The notes under the pieces were generated by a model, which had not been told where the DNA came from, did no database searches, and saw only the letters and a list, made by a program, of their open reading frames with translations. From contig NZ_JAVIFW010000001.1 in assembly GCF_031157275.1 (NCBI RefSeq), forward strand, positions 1,021,732 through 1,085,731: a stretch of DNA of 64,000 nt, in the 5' to 3' direction. This DNA is from Streptomyces sp. LHD-70 (GTDB lineage Bacteria > Actinomycetota > Actinomycetes > Streptomycetales > Streptomycetaceae). A program made the translations under genes and the position numbers. Below are positions 52,360 through 60,364 of the stretch, piece by piece. Positions within the stretch are counted from its first letter, which is position 1, and each line of letters begins with the position of its first letter.

Positions 52360-53502
52360 TCACCAACCGTTGCCGAAGCAATTCATACGGTGACTGTTCT
52401 CGTCCTTGAGAACCAGATGGCTGTCCCCGAACTCGTGCCAGAGGTAGAGACGCCGTACGGCTTCCGTATATCCACAGGTCACGGCGTCCTTTCCGGCAAT
52501 CGCGACCAACATCGAAAGATGTGACGCGGCCGGCTCGTGCAGTCCCGTGAGAACGCCGTCCACCACTCGCACTCCGCGCTCCGGAGTGATCACGAGATCC
52601 GTCCACCCAGCGGCCGCCCGCACCACGCCTCCCTCATCCGCCGCCGACTCGACGGCACGCACCGCCGTCGTACCGATCGCGATGATCCGGCCCCCACCGG
52701 CCCGCGCCGAGTTGATCAGCCGCGCCGAGGCCGCCGGTACGGAGAACCGCTCGGGGTACGGCGGCTCGTGCGCCTCGGCCGAGGCCACCCCGGTGTGCAG
52801 CGTGACCGGCGCGAACTGCACGCCGCGGCTGACCGCCTCCGCCACGATCCGGTCCGTGAACGGCCGACCCGCACTCGGCATCTCCGCCGAACCCGCCCCG
52901 CCGGGAGCCGGCAGGGCGAACACCGTCTGGTACGCCGACAGCGGCTGGTCCCGCTCCGTATAGGCGTAGCGGATGGGCCGGCCGCGCTCGCGCAGCAGCT
53001 CCGGCACCACCCCGTCCACCCGCGCCCACCAGAGCCGCGCACCCCGCTCGCTCAGCGGCTCCTCCAGTACGAGGGAGCGGCCGCCGGGAAGCTCCACACG
53101 CGCGCCCGCCGGTCCGCCCGCACGCGCGCGCGTGGTTCCTGTTCCATCAGGGTCGCGCAGCTCGACAGCCCAGCGCCCGTCGTCGCCCCGCGTCGAGAAA
53201 TGCACCACTACGCGCGCGTGCCCCCGGTTCTCGCCGACGAGCGTCCCGTCCACGGCGGCGGCGAGCGTGGGCGACGTGTTCACGACGAGCAGGTCCCCGG
53301 CCCGCAGCAGCCGCGGCAGATCCGCGAACGCGTGGTGCGAGACGGACCGCCCACGTGACACGAGCAGCCGCACCCCGTCCCGCCCCGCCCCCGGCCGCCG
53401 CTGCTCCACCGGCACGCGCGCCGACAGCTCATCCGGCACCCGCAGCCCCTCGAGGACCGGTGCGACCCCGGCACCCGTACCGTGCGCATCCCGAACTGTC
53501 AC
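52360..53502 (-). CDS. queA: S-adenosylmethionine:tRNA ribosyltransferase-isomerase (QueA)
   Basis: A 380-aa QueA-family protein, which adds the cyclopentenediol precursor to preQ1 in tRNA. Motifs: HHAFADLPRLLRAGDLLVVN, PYPERFSVPAASARLINSAR, IIAIGTTAVRAVESAADEGG and TDLVITPERGVRVVDGVLTG, then LHEPAASHLSMLVAIAG. GTG 53502 overlaps the SDR stop (GTGA). The apparent frame reaches 55590 but that part has no coding support. A CG palindrome lies in the gene. No other queuosine gene was seen here. Confidence 0.9.
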   Translation of the reverse strand: MTVRDAHGTGAGVAPVLEGLRVPDELSARVPVEQRRPGAGRDGVRLLVSRGRSVSHHAFADLPRLLRAGDLLVVNTSPTLAAAVDGTLVGENRGHARVVVHFSTRGDDGRWAVELRDPDGTGTTRARAGGPAGARVELPGGRSLVLEEPLSERGARLWWARVDGVVPELLRERGRPIRYAYTERDQPLSAYQTVFALPAPGGAGSAEMPSAGRPFTDRIVAEAVSRGVQFAPVTLHTGVASAEAHEPPYPERFSVPAASARLINSARAGGGRIIAIGTTAVRAVESAADEGGVVRAAAGWTDLVITPERGVRVVDGVLTGLHEPAASHLSMLVAIAGKDAVTCGYTEAVRRLYLWHEFGDSHLVLKDENSHRMNCFGNGW

Positions 53503-54224
53503 AGCGCCGCCCCCAGCTCCGAAGCCGCGTACCGCCCACTGCCCGGCCGGGTGTCCAGCAGCCGCAGGAACGCCGGAACCACCGACTCCGGGAGCGGCCG
53601 CCCGGACATGTCGTCGAGCGGCACCGCGGCCCGGTACAGATCGGTCCGCATGTCGCCCGGGTCCACCGCCCACACCCGCAGCTGCGGCTCCTCCACCGCC
53701 AGCACCGCGGACAGCTGGTCGAGCGCCGCCTTGGAAGCGCCGTACCCGCCCCACGTCTCGTACGCCTCGACGGCCGCGTCCGAAGTCAGGTTGATCACCG
53801 CTCCCGCCGACTCCCGCAGCAGCGGCAACGCCTCCCTGACCAGGCCGAGCGCCGCCACCACGTTCGTCTCGAACGCCTCCCGTACCCCGTCGAGCGACAG
53901 CTCCTCCAGGCGTACGAGCGGCTCCGCGCCCAGCGCGCTCGCGTTGTTCACCAGCAGGTCGAGCCCGCCGAGCGCACCCGCCGCAGCGACCAGGGCGCCC
54001 CGGTGCCCGGCATCCGTCACATCCCCGGCGATCGCCCGCACGCGCGCGTGGTGCCCCTCCAGCTCCCGCGCGGTGCCCTGCGCCTTCTCCAGCTCCCGCG
54101 CGGTGTCCTGCAACGGCCCCGCGGACCGTGCGTCCAGGACGAGGTCCCAGCCGCGGGCGGCCAACGCCGCGGCCAACGCCCGGCCGAACCCCTTCGAAGC
54201 CCCCGTGATCATCGCAACCGGCAT
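53499..54224 (-). CDS. SDR-family oxidoreductase upstream of queA
   Basis: A 241-aa classical SDR: MITGASKGFGRALAAALAAR (cofactor), DARSAGPLQDTARE, NNASALGAEP, and NLTSDAAVEAYETWGGYGASKA with Ser, Tyr and Lys in place (shown in parts: NLTSDAAVEAYE, YGASKAAL). ATG 54224 is preferred over 54233 because GAGGGG is correctly spaced. A 30-bp direct duplication (54057-54110) gives the repeated TARELE in the cofactor-binding region. Operon with queA. Substrate unknown. Confidence 0.88.
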   Translation of the reverse strand: MPVAMITGASKGFGRALAAALAARGWDLVLDARSAGPLQDTARELEKAQGTARELEGHHARVRAIAGDVTDAGHRGALVAAAGALGGLDLLVNNASALGAEPLVRLEELSLDGVREAFETNVVAALGLVREALPLLRESAGAVINLTSDAAVEAYETWGGYGASKAALDQLSAVLAVEEPQLRVWAVDPGDMRTDLYRAAVPLDDMSGRPLPESVVPAFLRLLDTRPGSGRYAASELGAAL

Positions 54225-54346
54225 CTGATCCATCCCCTCGAGTCCGGCCGCCCGGTCCTGCTCGCAGGCCTCTGCCGGGCGGCTCCCGACTCTCAACGTA
54301 GGAACCCGACCACCCCCGGGACCTGAGCCGCCGGACCGCACCATGC

Positions 54347-54375
54347 AAGGGCCTTCGGCCTAGTCCCCGGGTCCC
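54347..54375 (+). promoter_or_regulatory. DosR/OsdR-like palindromic site before the two-component genes
   Basis: Sequence AAGGGCCTTCGGCCTAGTCC followed by CCGGGTCCC holds a GGCCTTCGGCC-type palindrome and resembles NarL/DosR-class boxes as I remember them. It lies 60-90 nt before the kinase start, so the response regulator could bind here. Confidence 0.4.
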
Positions 54376-54433
54376 AAGAGGCCGCCGTCCCGCGGCCGAT
54401 CCGGTTGTCCGAGCCCGCCGGTACGGTGAGGCC

Positions 54434-55612
54434 ATGACCGACGGTCCCCGATCAGGTCTGCTCGCGGTGAGCTCCGCGCTCCTCGCCATGAGCAGGCACC
54501 TAGAAGTGCGCGACGTCCTCAAGACGATCGTCGTCTCGGCGCGCGAACTCCTCGACGCCGAGTACGCCGCGCTGGGCGTGCCCGACGACCACGGCGGCTT
54601 CGCCCAGTTCGTCGTCGACGGCGTCAGCGAGGAGCAGTGGAAGGCCATCGGCCCGCTGCCGCGCCAGCACGGCATCCTCGCGTCGATGCTGCACGGCGCC
54701 CGCACCGAGCGCCTCGCCGACGTGCGCAAGGACCCCCGCTTCGAGGGCTGGCCCTCCGCCCACCCCGACATGTCCGACTTCCTCGGCCTGCCCATCCGGG
54801 ACGGCGACGAGACCCTGGGCGCACTCTTCCTGGCGAACAAGCTGCGTCCGCCGGGGGGACACCCCCCGGGCCCCTTGAGCCCCGAACCACAAGGCGGTTG
54901 CGGCTTCACCGAGGAGGACGAGGCCCTCCTGGGCATCTTCGCCCAGCACGCCGCCCTCGCCCTCACCAACGCCCGCCTGTACGAACGCAGCCGCGAGCTG
55001 ACGATCGCCGAGGAACGCTCCCGCCTCGCCCACGAACTGCACGACGCCGTCAGCCAGAAGCTGTTCTCGCTGCGCCTGACCGCCCAGGCCGCCGCCACCC
55101 TCGTGGACCGCGACCCCGGCCGCGCCAAGGGCGAACTCCAGCAGGTCGCCGCGCTCGCCGCCGAGGCGGCCGACGAACTGCGCGCCGCGGTGGTCGAGTT
55201 GCGCCCCGCCGCCCTGGACGAGGACGGCCTCGTCGCGACCCTGCGCACCCAGATCCAGGTCCTGGACCGCGCCCACTCCGCACAGGTCACCTTCGACTGC
55301 ACCGGAGTGCGCGCCCTGCCGGCCGCCCAGGAGGAGGCGATGCTGCGCGTCGCCCAGGAGGCCCTGCACAACGCCCTGCGCCACTCCGGCGCCACGCGCG
55401 TGTGCGTGGCGCTGCAGAAGCGCGGCCAGGGCGCCGAGTTGAGCATCACCGACGACGGCAGCGGATTCGACACCCGCGCGGTGAGACGAGCGGGACGCCA
55501 CCTCGGCCTGGTCTCCATGAGGCACCGGGCGGGCGGAGTGGGCGGCCGCCTGACCGTGGAATCGGCGCCCGGCGAGGGCACCACGATCACAATGGAGGTC
55601 CCCGGTGGCTGA
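54434..55612 (+). CDS. GAF-domain sensor histidine kinase (NarL/DevS type)
   Basis: A 392-aa soluble kinase. A single GAF domain covers residues 20-175. The dimerisation helix has RLAHELHDAVSQKLFSLRLT (phospho-His near 203), and the HATPase domain has ALHNALRHSGATRVCVALQK and ELSITDDGSGFDTRAV. Residues 139-154 (RPPGGHPPGPLSPEPQGG) are an unusual Pro/Gly insertion in the GAF. ATG 54434 has TACGGT 6 nt before it and no ribosome site, so probably leaderless. Overlaps the regulator by 8 nt. Confidence 0.93.
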   Translation: MTDGPRSGLLAVSSALLAMSRHLEVRDVLKTIVVSARELLDAEYAALGVPDDHGGFAQFVVDGVSEEQWKAIGPLPRQHGILASMLHGARTERLADVRKDPRFEGWPSAHPDMSDFLGLPIRDGDETLGALFLANKLRPPGGHPPGPLSPEPQGGCGFTEEDEALLGIFAQHAALALTNARLYERSRELTIAEERSRLAHELHDAVSQKLFSLRLTAQAAATLVDRDPGRAKGELQQVAALAAEAADELRAAVVELRPAALDEDGLVATLRTQIQVLDRAHSAQVTFDCTGVRALPAAQEEAMLRVAQEALHNALRHSGATRVCVALQKRGQGAELSITDDGSGFDTRAVRRAGRHLGLVSMRHRAGGVGGRLTVESAPGEGTTITMEVPGG

Positions 55613-56285
55613 CGAAGAACGCTCCGAGGCGCGCGAGGCGGCCGCGGCCCGCGCCATCAGGGTGCTGCTGGTCGACGACCACCAGGTGGTCCGCCGCGGC
55701 CTGCGCACGTTCCTGGAGGTCCAGGACGACATCGAGGTCATCGGCGAGGCCTCCGACGGCGCCGAGGGCGTGGCCCGTACGGAAGAACTCCGCCCGGACG
55801 TCGTCCTGATGGACGTGAAGATGCCCGGCATGGACGGCGTCGAGGCCCTCCGCAAACTCCGTGAACTGGCCAACCCCGCCAAGGTGTTGATCGTCACCAG
55901 TTTCACCGAGCAGCGCACGGTCGTCCCGGCCCTGCGCGCGGGAGCCGCCGGCTATGTCTACAAGGACGTCGACCCGGACGCGCTCGCGGGCGCCATCCGC
56001 TCTGTGCACGCCGGCCACGTCCTGCTCCAGCCCGAGGTGGCGGGCGCCCTGCTCTCCCAGGACGAGTCGGGCGGCGCACAGGGCAGGGGAGGCTCGCTCA
56101 CCGAGCGCGAGCGCGAAGTCCTCGGCCTGATCGCCGACGGCCGCTCCAACCGCGAGATCGCCCGCGCCCTGGTGCTGTCCGAGAAGACCGTCAAGACCCA
56201 CGTCTCCAACATCCTGATGAAACTCGACCTCGCGGACCGCACCCAGGCAGCCCTCTGGGCGGTACGCCACGGGGTGGCCGGCTGA
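55605..56285 (+). CDS. NarL/LuxR-type response regulator
   Basis: A 226-aa regulator. Receiver: RVLLVDDHQVVRRGLRTFLE, phosphoacceptor Asp near 70 in RPDVVLMDVKMPGMDG, Thr in LIVTSF, Lys in GYVYKDVD. The LuxR DNA-binding domain is LTEREREVLGLIADGRSNRE then IARALVLSEKTVKTHVSNIL. GTG 55605 lies inside the kinase gene. The pair forms one two-component system; targets are unknown, though chpE is the next gene. Confidence 0.95.
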   Translation: MADEERSEAREAAAARAIRVLLVDDHQVVRRGLRTFLEVQDDIEVIGEASDGAEGVARTEELRPDVVLMDVKMPGMDGVEALRKLRELANPAKVLIVTSFTEQRTVVPALRAGAAGYVYKDVDPDALAGAIRSVHAGHVLLQPEVAGALLSQDESGGAQGRGGSLTEREREVLGLIADGRSNREIARALVLSEKTVKTHVSNILMKLDLADRTQAALWAVRHGVAG

Positions 56286-56370
56286 GCCACGGCCCTCTAC
56301 CCCACCGGGCCCGACTCCCCCCGCGGACCGTCACGTTCCGGTCTGAGATTCATACCGTCGTGTGGATGTC

Positions 56371-56398
56371 GCCCGTACGGCGCAACTTCCGTACGGGC
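56371..56398. promoter_or_regulatory. Inverted repeat upstream of chpE
   Basis: Perfect 10-bp arms GCCCGTACGG and CCGTACGGGC with an 8-nt spacer CGCAACTT. It is 63 nt before the chpE start and 86 nt after the response regulator stop. It may be an operator, a 5' UTR hairpin or a terminator of the upstream operon. A second hairpin CTGCGG/CCGCAG follows near 56419-56437. Confidence 0.6.
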
Positions 56399-56460
56399 GG
56401 GGCGTTCTCCAGTGCGTGCTGCGGCGGCTGGCCGCAGCTTCCGCAAGAAGGGTCCAAGAA

Positions 56461-56706
56461 GTGAAGAACCTGAAGAAGGCCGCTGCCGTCACGATGATGG
56501 CCGGTGGCCTGGTCGCCGCCGGCGCGGGCATGGCCTCCGCGACCTCCGGTGCGCACGCCTCCGGTGCGGCCGTGCACTCCCCGGGCGTCGGCTCCGGCAA
56601 CCTCGTGCAGGCGCCGGTCCACATCCCGGTCAACGCCTCGGGCAACTCCGTGAACGTCATCGGCCTGCTCAACCCGGCCTTCGGGAACGCCGCCGTCAAC
56701 CACTGA
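56461..56706 (+). CDS. chpE: Short chaplin, ChpE-like (no cysteines)
   Basis: An 81-aa secreted chaplin. The signal peptide is VKNLKKAAAVTMMAGGLVAA then GAGMASATS. The mature chaplin domain reads GSGNLVQAPVHIPVNASGNS, VNVIGLLNPAFGNAAVNH. Chaplins normally have two Cys (VNxCGN...GNxC); here both positions are Ala-type (NASGN, GNAAVN), the known trait of ChpE. It assembles as surface amyloid on aerial hyphae. GTG 56461 follows AGAAGGG. Terminator at 56736. Confidence 0.95.
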   Translation: MKNLKKAAAVTMMAGGLVAAGAGMASATSGAHASGAAVHSPGVGSGNLVQAPVHIPVNASGNSVNVIGLLNPAFGNAAVNH

Positions 56707-56735
56707 CGTACGCCCCGGGTCACTTGCCGACCACC

Positions 56736-56765
56736 GGCCCTCCAGGCAGCCCAGCCTGGAGGGCC
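56736..56765 (+). terminator. Terminator after chpE
   Basis: Perfect 11-bp arms GGCCCTCCAGG and CCTGGAGGGCC with CAGCCCAG loop, 30 nt past the stop. Confidence 0.93.
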
Positions 56766-56924
56766 GCGCGCATGCCAGGACCCGTACGAGCCACGGCTCC
56801 GACGTACGAGCCACGGCCCCGGGCCCTCGCAGACCACTGGCCGCACATCCACGCCACGGACACCCGCGCGAGCGCACACGCGACCGACCGCACGCCCGTG
56901 CGCCCCCGGCCGACCCGGTACGCC

Positions 56925-57722
56925 TCAGCGCACCCCGCGCTCCCGCTCCTCCACGAACGCGTTGTACGCCGCCACCTGCGCCCGCCGCGCCGTCCGCTCC
57001 ACCGGCCGCAACGCCTCGGTCCGCGCCGCCATCTCCGAGGCGCTCACGGCCCCGCCGTGCCCGTTCTCGTACGCCACCGAGATCAGCAGCGCCACCCGCT
57101 GCGCCAGCTCCAACACCCGTACCGCACGCGGCGGATAGCCCGGCGCGAGGATCTCGCGGCCGCGCTCGGCACGCGCGCGGTACGCGTCGATCGCCGCCTC
57201 CGCGACCGGACCCGAACCGGCCACGTCGAGGCGCGACAGGATCTTCGTCGCGTCCCGCAGCGCCTCCGCCAGCTCCCGCTCCGCCTCGCCGAGCGAGGGC
57301 ACGTCCGCCGGCGGCGCCTCACGCACCGGCAGGCAGTGCCACACCACCTCGACGTGCACGTCAGCAGCGTCCGGACCGGAACCGGCCTCGTACACCTCGG
57401 GCACAAGACCCAGCGCGACGCCCTGGCAGACCACGGCCTCCTCGGCGTCCAGAGCCCGCGCGTTGAACTCCGGCGGCCCGCTGAGGCCGAGCGGATGCCC
57501 GGGCGCGGGCAGTGCCACCCGCAGCCCCTTCGCGCCGAGCGCCCTGAGCCGCCCCAGCGCGAGCGTCAGACCGACCGGCGCGGACTCACCCGGCAGCCCC
57601 TCGACCCGGTGCACCGCGTCCTCGCCGACGATGGCAAGCACCGCGTCGTCCGGCGAGACAAGTCCCGCAATAAGGGCATTTCCCCAAGAGGCCAGCAGGC
57701 CCGAGCGTGGTTCCGTGAGCAT
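56925..57722 (-). CDS. Conserved hypothetical protein
   Basis: A 265-aa soluble protein starting at ATG 57722. It opens MLTEPRSGLLASWGNALIAG and has DAVLAIVGEDAVHRVEGLPG, VCQGVALGLVPEVYEAGSG and a helical C-terminal half (VLELAQRVALLISVAYENGH). No signal peptide, membrane segment or catalytic motif is recognised. Conserved beside chpE in Streptomyces from memory. Divergent from an ABC ATPase gene; function unknown. Confidence 0.8.
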   Translation of the reverse strand: MLTEPRSGLLASWGNALIAGLVSPDDAVLAIVGEDAVHRVEGLPGESAPVGLTLALGRLRALGAKGLRVALPAPGHPLGLSGPPEFNARALDAEEAVVCQGVALGLVPEVYEAGSGPDAADVHVEVVWHCLPVREAPPADVPSLGEAERELAEALRDATKILSRLDVAGSGPVAEAAIDAYRARAERGREILAPGYPPRAVRVLELAQRVALLISVAYENGHGGAVSASEMAARTEALRPVERTARRAQVAAYNAFVEERERGVR

Positions 57723-57823
57723 GGACACCAGCCTAAGGACCCCACTGGCGGCGGGAGTGTCCGACCGGTGGCGTAGGTTTTACCGGGGGCTGCGTCCACA
57801 GACGCAAGCGAGACGAGACTGCA

Positions 57824-58639
57824 ATGGGAGACAACGCGCTCATGAGCGATGTTCTGGAGCTGGTGGACGTATCCGTGGTCCGCGAGGGCCGGGCCCTGGT
57901 GGACCAGGTCTCCTGGTCCGTCAAGGAGGGCGAGCGCTGGGTCATCCTCGGCCCCAACGGCGCGGGCAAGACGACCCTGTTGAACGTCGCGTCCAGCTAC
58001 CTCTTCCCCACCACGGGCACCGCCACCGTCCTCGGCGAGACCCTCGGCAAGCCCGGCACGGACGTCTTCGAGCTCCGCCCGCGCATCGGCGTCGCCGGCA
58101 TCGCCCTCGCCGACAAGCTGCCCAAGCGCCAGACCGTCCTGCAGACCGTCCTCACCGCGGCCTACGGAATGACCGCCACCTGGCACGAGGACTACGAAGA
58201 GGTGGACGAGCAGCGCGCCCGCGCCTTCCTCGACCGCCTCGGCATGACGGCCTACGTCGACCGCAGGTTCGGCACCCTCTCCGAGGGCGAGCGCAAGCGC
58301 ACCATGATCGCCCGCGCCCTGATGACCGACCCCGAGCTCCTCCTGCTCGACGAACCCGCCGCAGGCCTCGACCTCGGCGGCCGCGAGGACCTCGTGCGCC
58401 GCCTCGGCCGCCTCGCCCGCGACCCGATCGCCCCCTCGATGCTGATGGTCACCCACCACGTCGAGGAGATCGCCCCCGGCTTCACCCACGTCCTGATGAT
58501 CCGCCAGGGCAAGGTCCTCGCCGCCGGACCCATCGAGCTGGAGCTCACCTCCCGCAACCTCTCCCGCTGCTTCGGCCTCCCGCTGGTCGTCGAGCAGAAC
58601 GGCGACCGCTGGACGGCCCAGGGCCTCCCGCTGAGCTGA
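57824..58639 (+). CDS. ABC transporter ATP-binding protein (stand-alone)
   Basis: A 271-aa ATPase: Walker A LGPNGAGKTTLLNVASSYLF (near residue 44), signature FGTLSEGERKRTMIARALMT (LSEGE variant) and LLLLDEPAAGLDLGGREDLV, then MLMVTHHVEEIAPGFTHVLM. No permease gene lies next to it. It resembles ModF/YnjD-type cytosolic ATPases; role unknown. Start at ATG 57824 or ATG 57842 (MSDVLEL), the latter giving better domain length. Confidence 0.9.
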   Translation: MGDNALMSDVLELVDVSVVREGRALVDQVSWSVKEGERWVILGPNGAGKTTLLNVASSYLFPTTGTATVLGETLGKPGTDVFELRPRIGVAGIALADKLPKRQTVLQTVLTAAYGMTATWHEDYEEVDEQRARAFLDRLGMTAYVDRRFGTLSEGERKRTMIARALMTDPELLLLDEPAAGLDLGGREDLVRRLGRLARDPIAPSMLMVTHHVEEIAPGFTHVLMIRQGKVLAAGPIELELTSRNLSRCFGLPLVVEQNGDRWTAQGLPLS

Positions 58640-58740
58640 GCCCCGGCGCCGCGGCACGGCCCCCCGCCGTGCCGCCGCGCGCCCACGGGGGCCGAGGTGC
58701 ACCCTGTCCCTCGGGCGACCTTCGCGCCTACGATGACCAC

Positions 58741-59169
58741 GTGGACATCGACGCATGGGTGTGGTGGCTGATCGCGGCGGTCGGCCTCGGAATTCCTCTA
58801 GTCCTGACGGCAATGCCGGAGTTCGGGATGTTCGCGGTGGGCGCCGTCGCAGGCGCCGTGACGGCCGCCCTCGGCGGTGGCATCACCTTGCAAGTGGTGG
58901 TGTTCGCCGTCGTCTCGGTCGCCCTCATCGCGGTCGTACGCCCCATCGCCGCCCGGCACCGCTCGCAACAGCCCCAAGTCGCCTCTGGAATCGACGCGTT
59001 GAAGGGCAGGCGGGCCGAAGTGCTCGAGCGGGTCGACGCTCGCAGCGGCCGCATCAAACTCGCCGGCGAGGTCTGGTCCGCCCGCGCCCTCGACGACTCC
59101 CAGTCCTTCGAACCGGGCCAGCAGGTGGACGTCGTGGAGATCGACGGAGCGACGGCGATCGTCATGTGA
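58741..59169 (+). CDS. NfeD-like membrane protein
   Basis: A 142-aa protein with two or three helices in the first 70 residues (WWLIAAVGLGIPLVLTAMPE, GMFAVGAVAGAVTAALGGGI) and a C-terminal OB-fold (LKGRRAEVLERVDARSGRIK, VDVVEIDGATAIVM). NfeD proteins pair with SPFH/stomatin proteins, here the next gene. GTG 58741 has TACGAT 6 nt before it and no ribosome site, so probably leaderless. Confidence 0.9.
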   Translation: MDIDAWVWWLIAAVGLGIPLVLTAMPEFGMFAVGAVAGAVTAALGGGITLQVVVFAVVSVALIAVVRPIAARHRSQQPQVASGIDALKGRRAEVLERVDARSGRIKLAGEVWSARALDDSQSFEPGQQVDVVEIDGATAIVM

Positions 59170-59323
59170 CCCCGACGCGGCGGACGTTGGCGTGAACTGA
59201 CCGAACGTCCCCCGCGCACCGCGGTGGTCTGACAGACTCGACCACCAAGATCTTTCCGATGGTCACCGAGGCAATGGGTCACCAAGGCAATCACAAAGGC
59301 AAGAAGGGCTCGGGGGAACACCG

Positions 59324-60283
59324 ATGGAACCGATCATCATCGTCCTCATCATCCTGGTGGTGCTCGTCTTCATCGCCCTGATCAAGACGATCCAGGTGAT
59401 TCCGCAAGCGAGCGCCGCCATCGTGGAACGCTTCGGGCGCTACACCCGCACGCTCAACGCGGGACTCAACATCGTCGTCCCGTTCATCGACTCGGTCCGC
59501 AACCGCATCGACCTCCGCGAACAGGTCGTCCCCTTCCCGCCGCAGCCCGTGATCACCCAGGACAACCTGGTCGTCAACATCGACACGGTCATCTACTACC
59601 AGGTGACGGACGCCCGCGCCGCGACGTACGAAGTCGCCAGCTACATCCAGGCGATCGAGCAGCTCACCGTCACCACCCTGCGCAACATCATCGGCGGCAT
59701 GGACCTCGAGCGGACCCTGACCTCCCGCGAGGAGATCAACGCCGCACTCCGCGGAGTCCTCGACGAGGCCACCGGCAAGTGGGGCATCCGCGTCAACCGA
59801 GTCGAGCTCAAGGCGATCGAGCCGCCGACCTCCATCCAGGACTCGATGGAGAAGCAGATGCGCGCCGACCGCGACAAGCGCGCCGCGATCCTCACCGCGG
59901 AGGGCATCCGCCAGTCCGCGATCCTCACCGCCGAGGGCGAGAAGCAGTCCGCGATCCTCAAGGCCGAAGGTGAGGCCAAGGCCGCGGCCCTGCGCGCGGA
60001 AGGCGAGGCCCAGGCCGTCCGCACAGTCTTCGAGGCCATCCACGCCGGCGACCCGGACCAGAAGCTGCTCTCCTACCAGTACCTCCAGATGCTCCCGAAG
60101 ATCGCCGAGGGCGACGCCAACAAGCTCTGGATCGTCCCCAGCGAGATCGGCGACGCCCTCAAGGGCCTCTCCGGCGCCATGGGCAACTTCACCGGCATGG
60201 GCGGCGGTTCAGGCACCCCCACGGTGCCCAGCCCCACCAAGTCCCTCAGCCCCGAGCGCCGCGAACAGCCCCCGCTCGACTGA
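59324..60283 (+). CDS. SPFH/Band-7 (stomatin-like, QmcA-type) membrane protein
   Basis: A 319-aa protein: one N-terminal helix (IIIVLIILVVLVFIALIKTI), the SPFH domain (VIPQASAAIVERFGRYTRTL, LTSREEINAALRGVLDEATG), then a long coiled-coil with repeated KAEGE/TAEGE units (SAILTAEGEKQSAILKAEGE). It forms oligomeric rings in ordered membrane regions together with NfeD. The tail is Gly/Ser/Pro-rich. ATG 59324 follows GGGGGAACACC. Terminator at 60298. Confidence 0.93.
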   Translation: MEPIIIVLIILVVLVFIALIKTIQVIPQASAAIVERFGRYTRTLNAGLNIVVPFIDSVRNRIDLREQVVPFPPQPVITQDNLVVNIDTVIYYQVTDARAATYEVASYIQAIEQLTVTTLRNIIGGMDLERTLTSREEINAALRGVLDEATGKWGIRVNRVELKAIEPPTSIQDSMEKQMRADRDKRAAILTAEGIRQSAILTAEGEKQSAILKAEGEAKAAALRAEGEAQAVRTVFEAIHAGDPDQKLLSYQYLQMLPKIAEGDANKLWIVPSEIGDALKGLSGAMGNFTGMGGGSGTPTVPSPTKSLSPERREQPPLD

Positions 60284-60297
60284 CACCCCGTCACGCA

Positions 60298-60335
60298 GAA
60301 GGGCCCGCCTCCCGGTCGAGGAGGCGGGCCCTTCC
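60298..60335. terminator. Bidirectional terminator
   Basis: Arms GAAGGGCCCGCCTCC and GGAGGCGGGCCCTTC around CGGTCGA, between convergent SPFH and HNH genes. Confidence 0.93.
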
Positions 60336-60364
60336 ACGTACTCACATCACGCCCGTACGGAACC

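Noticed and set aside
52360..55590. A 1076-codon open frame on the minus strand
   Set aside because: Only 52360-53502 (queA) is supported. The rest is antisense to the SDR-flanking region and kinase and exists because of the G+C-rich codon pattern.
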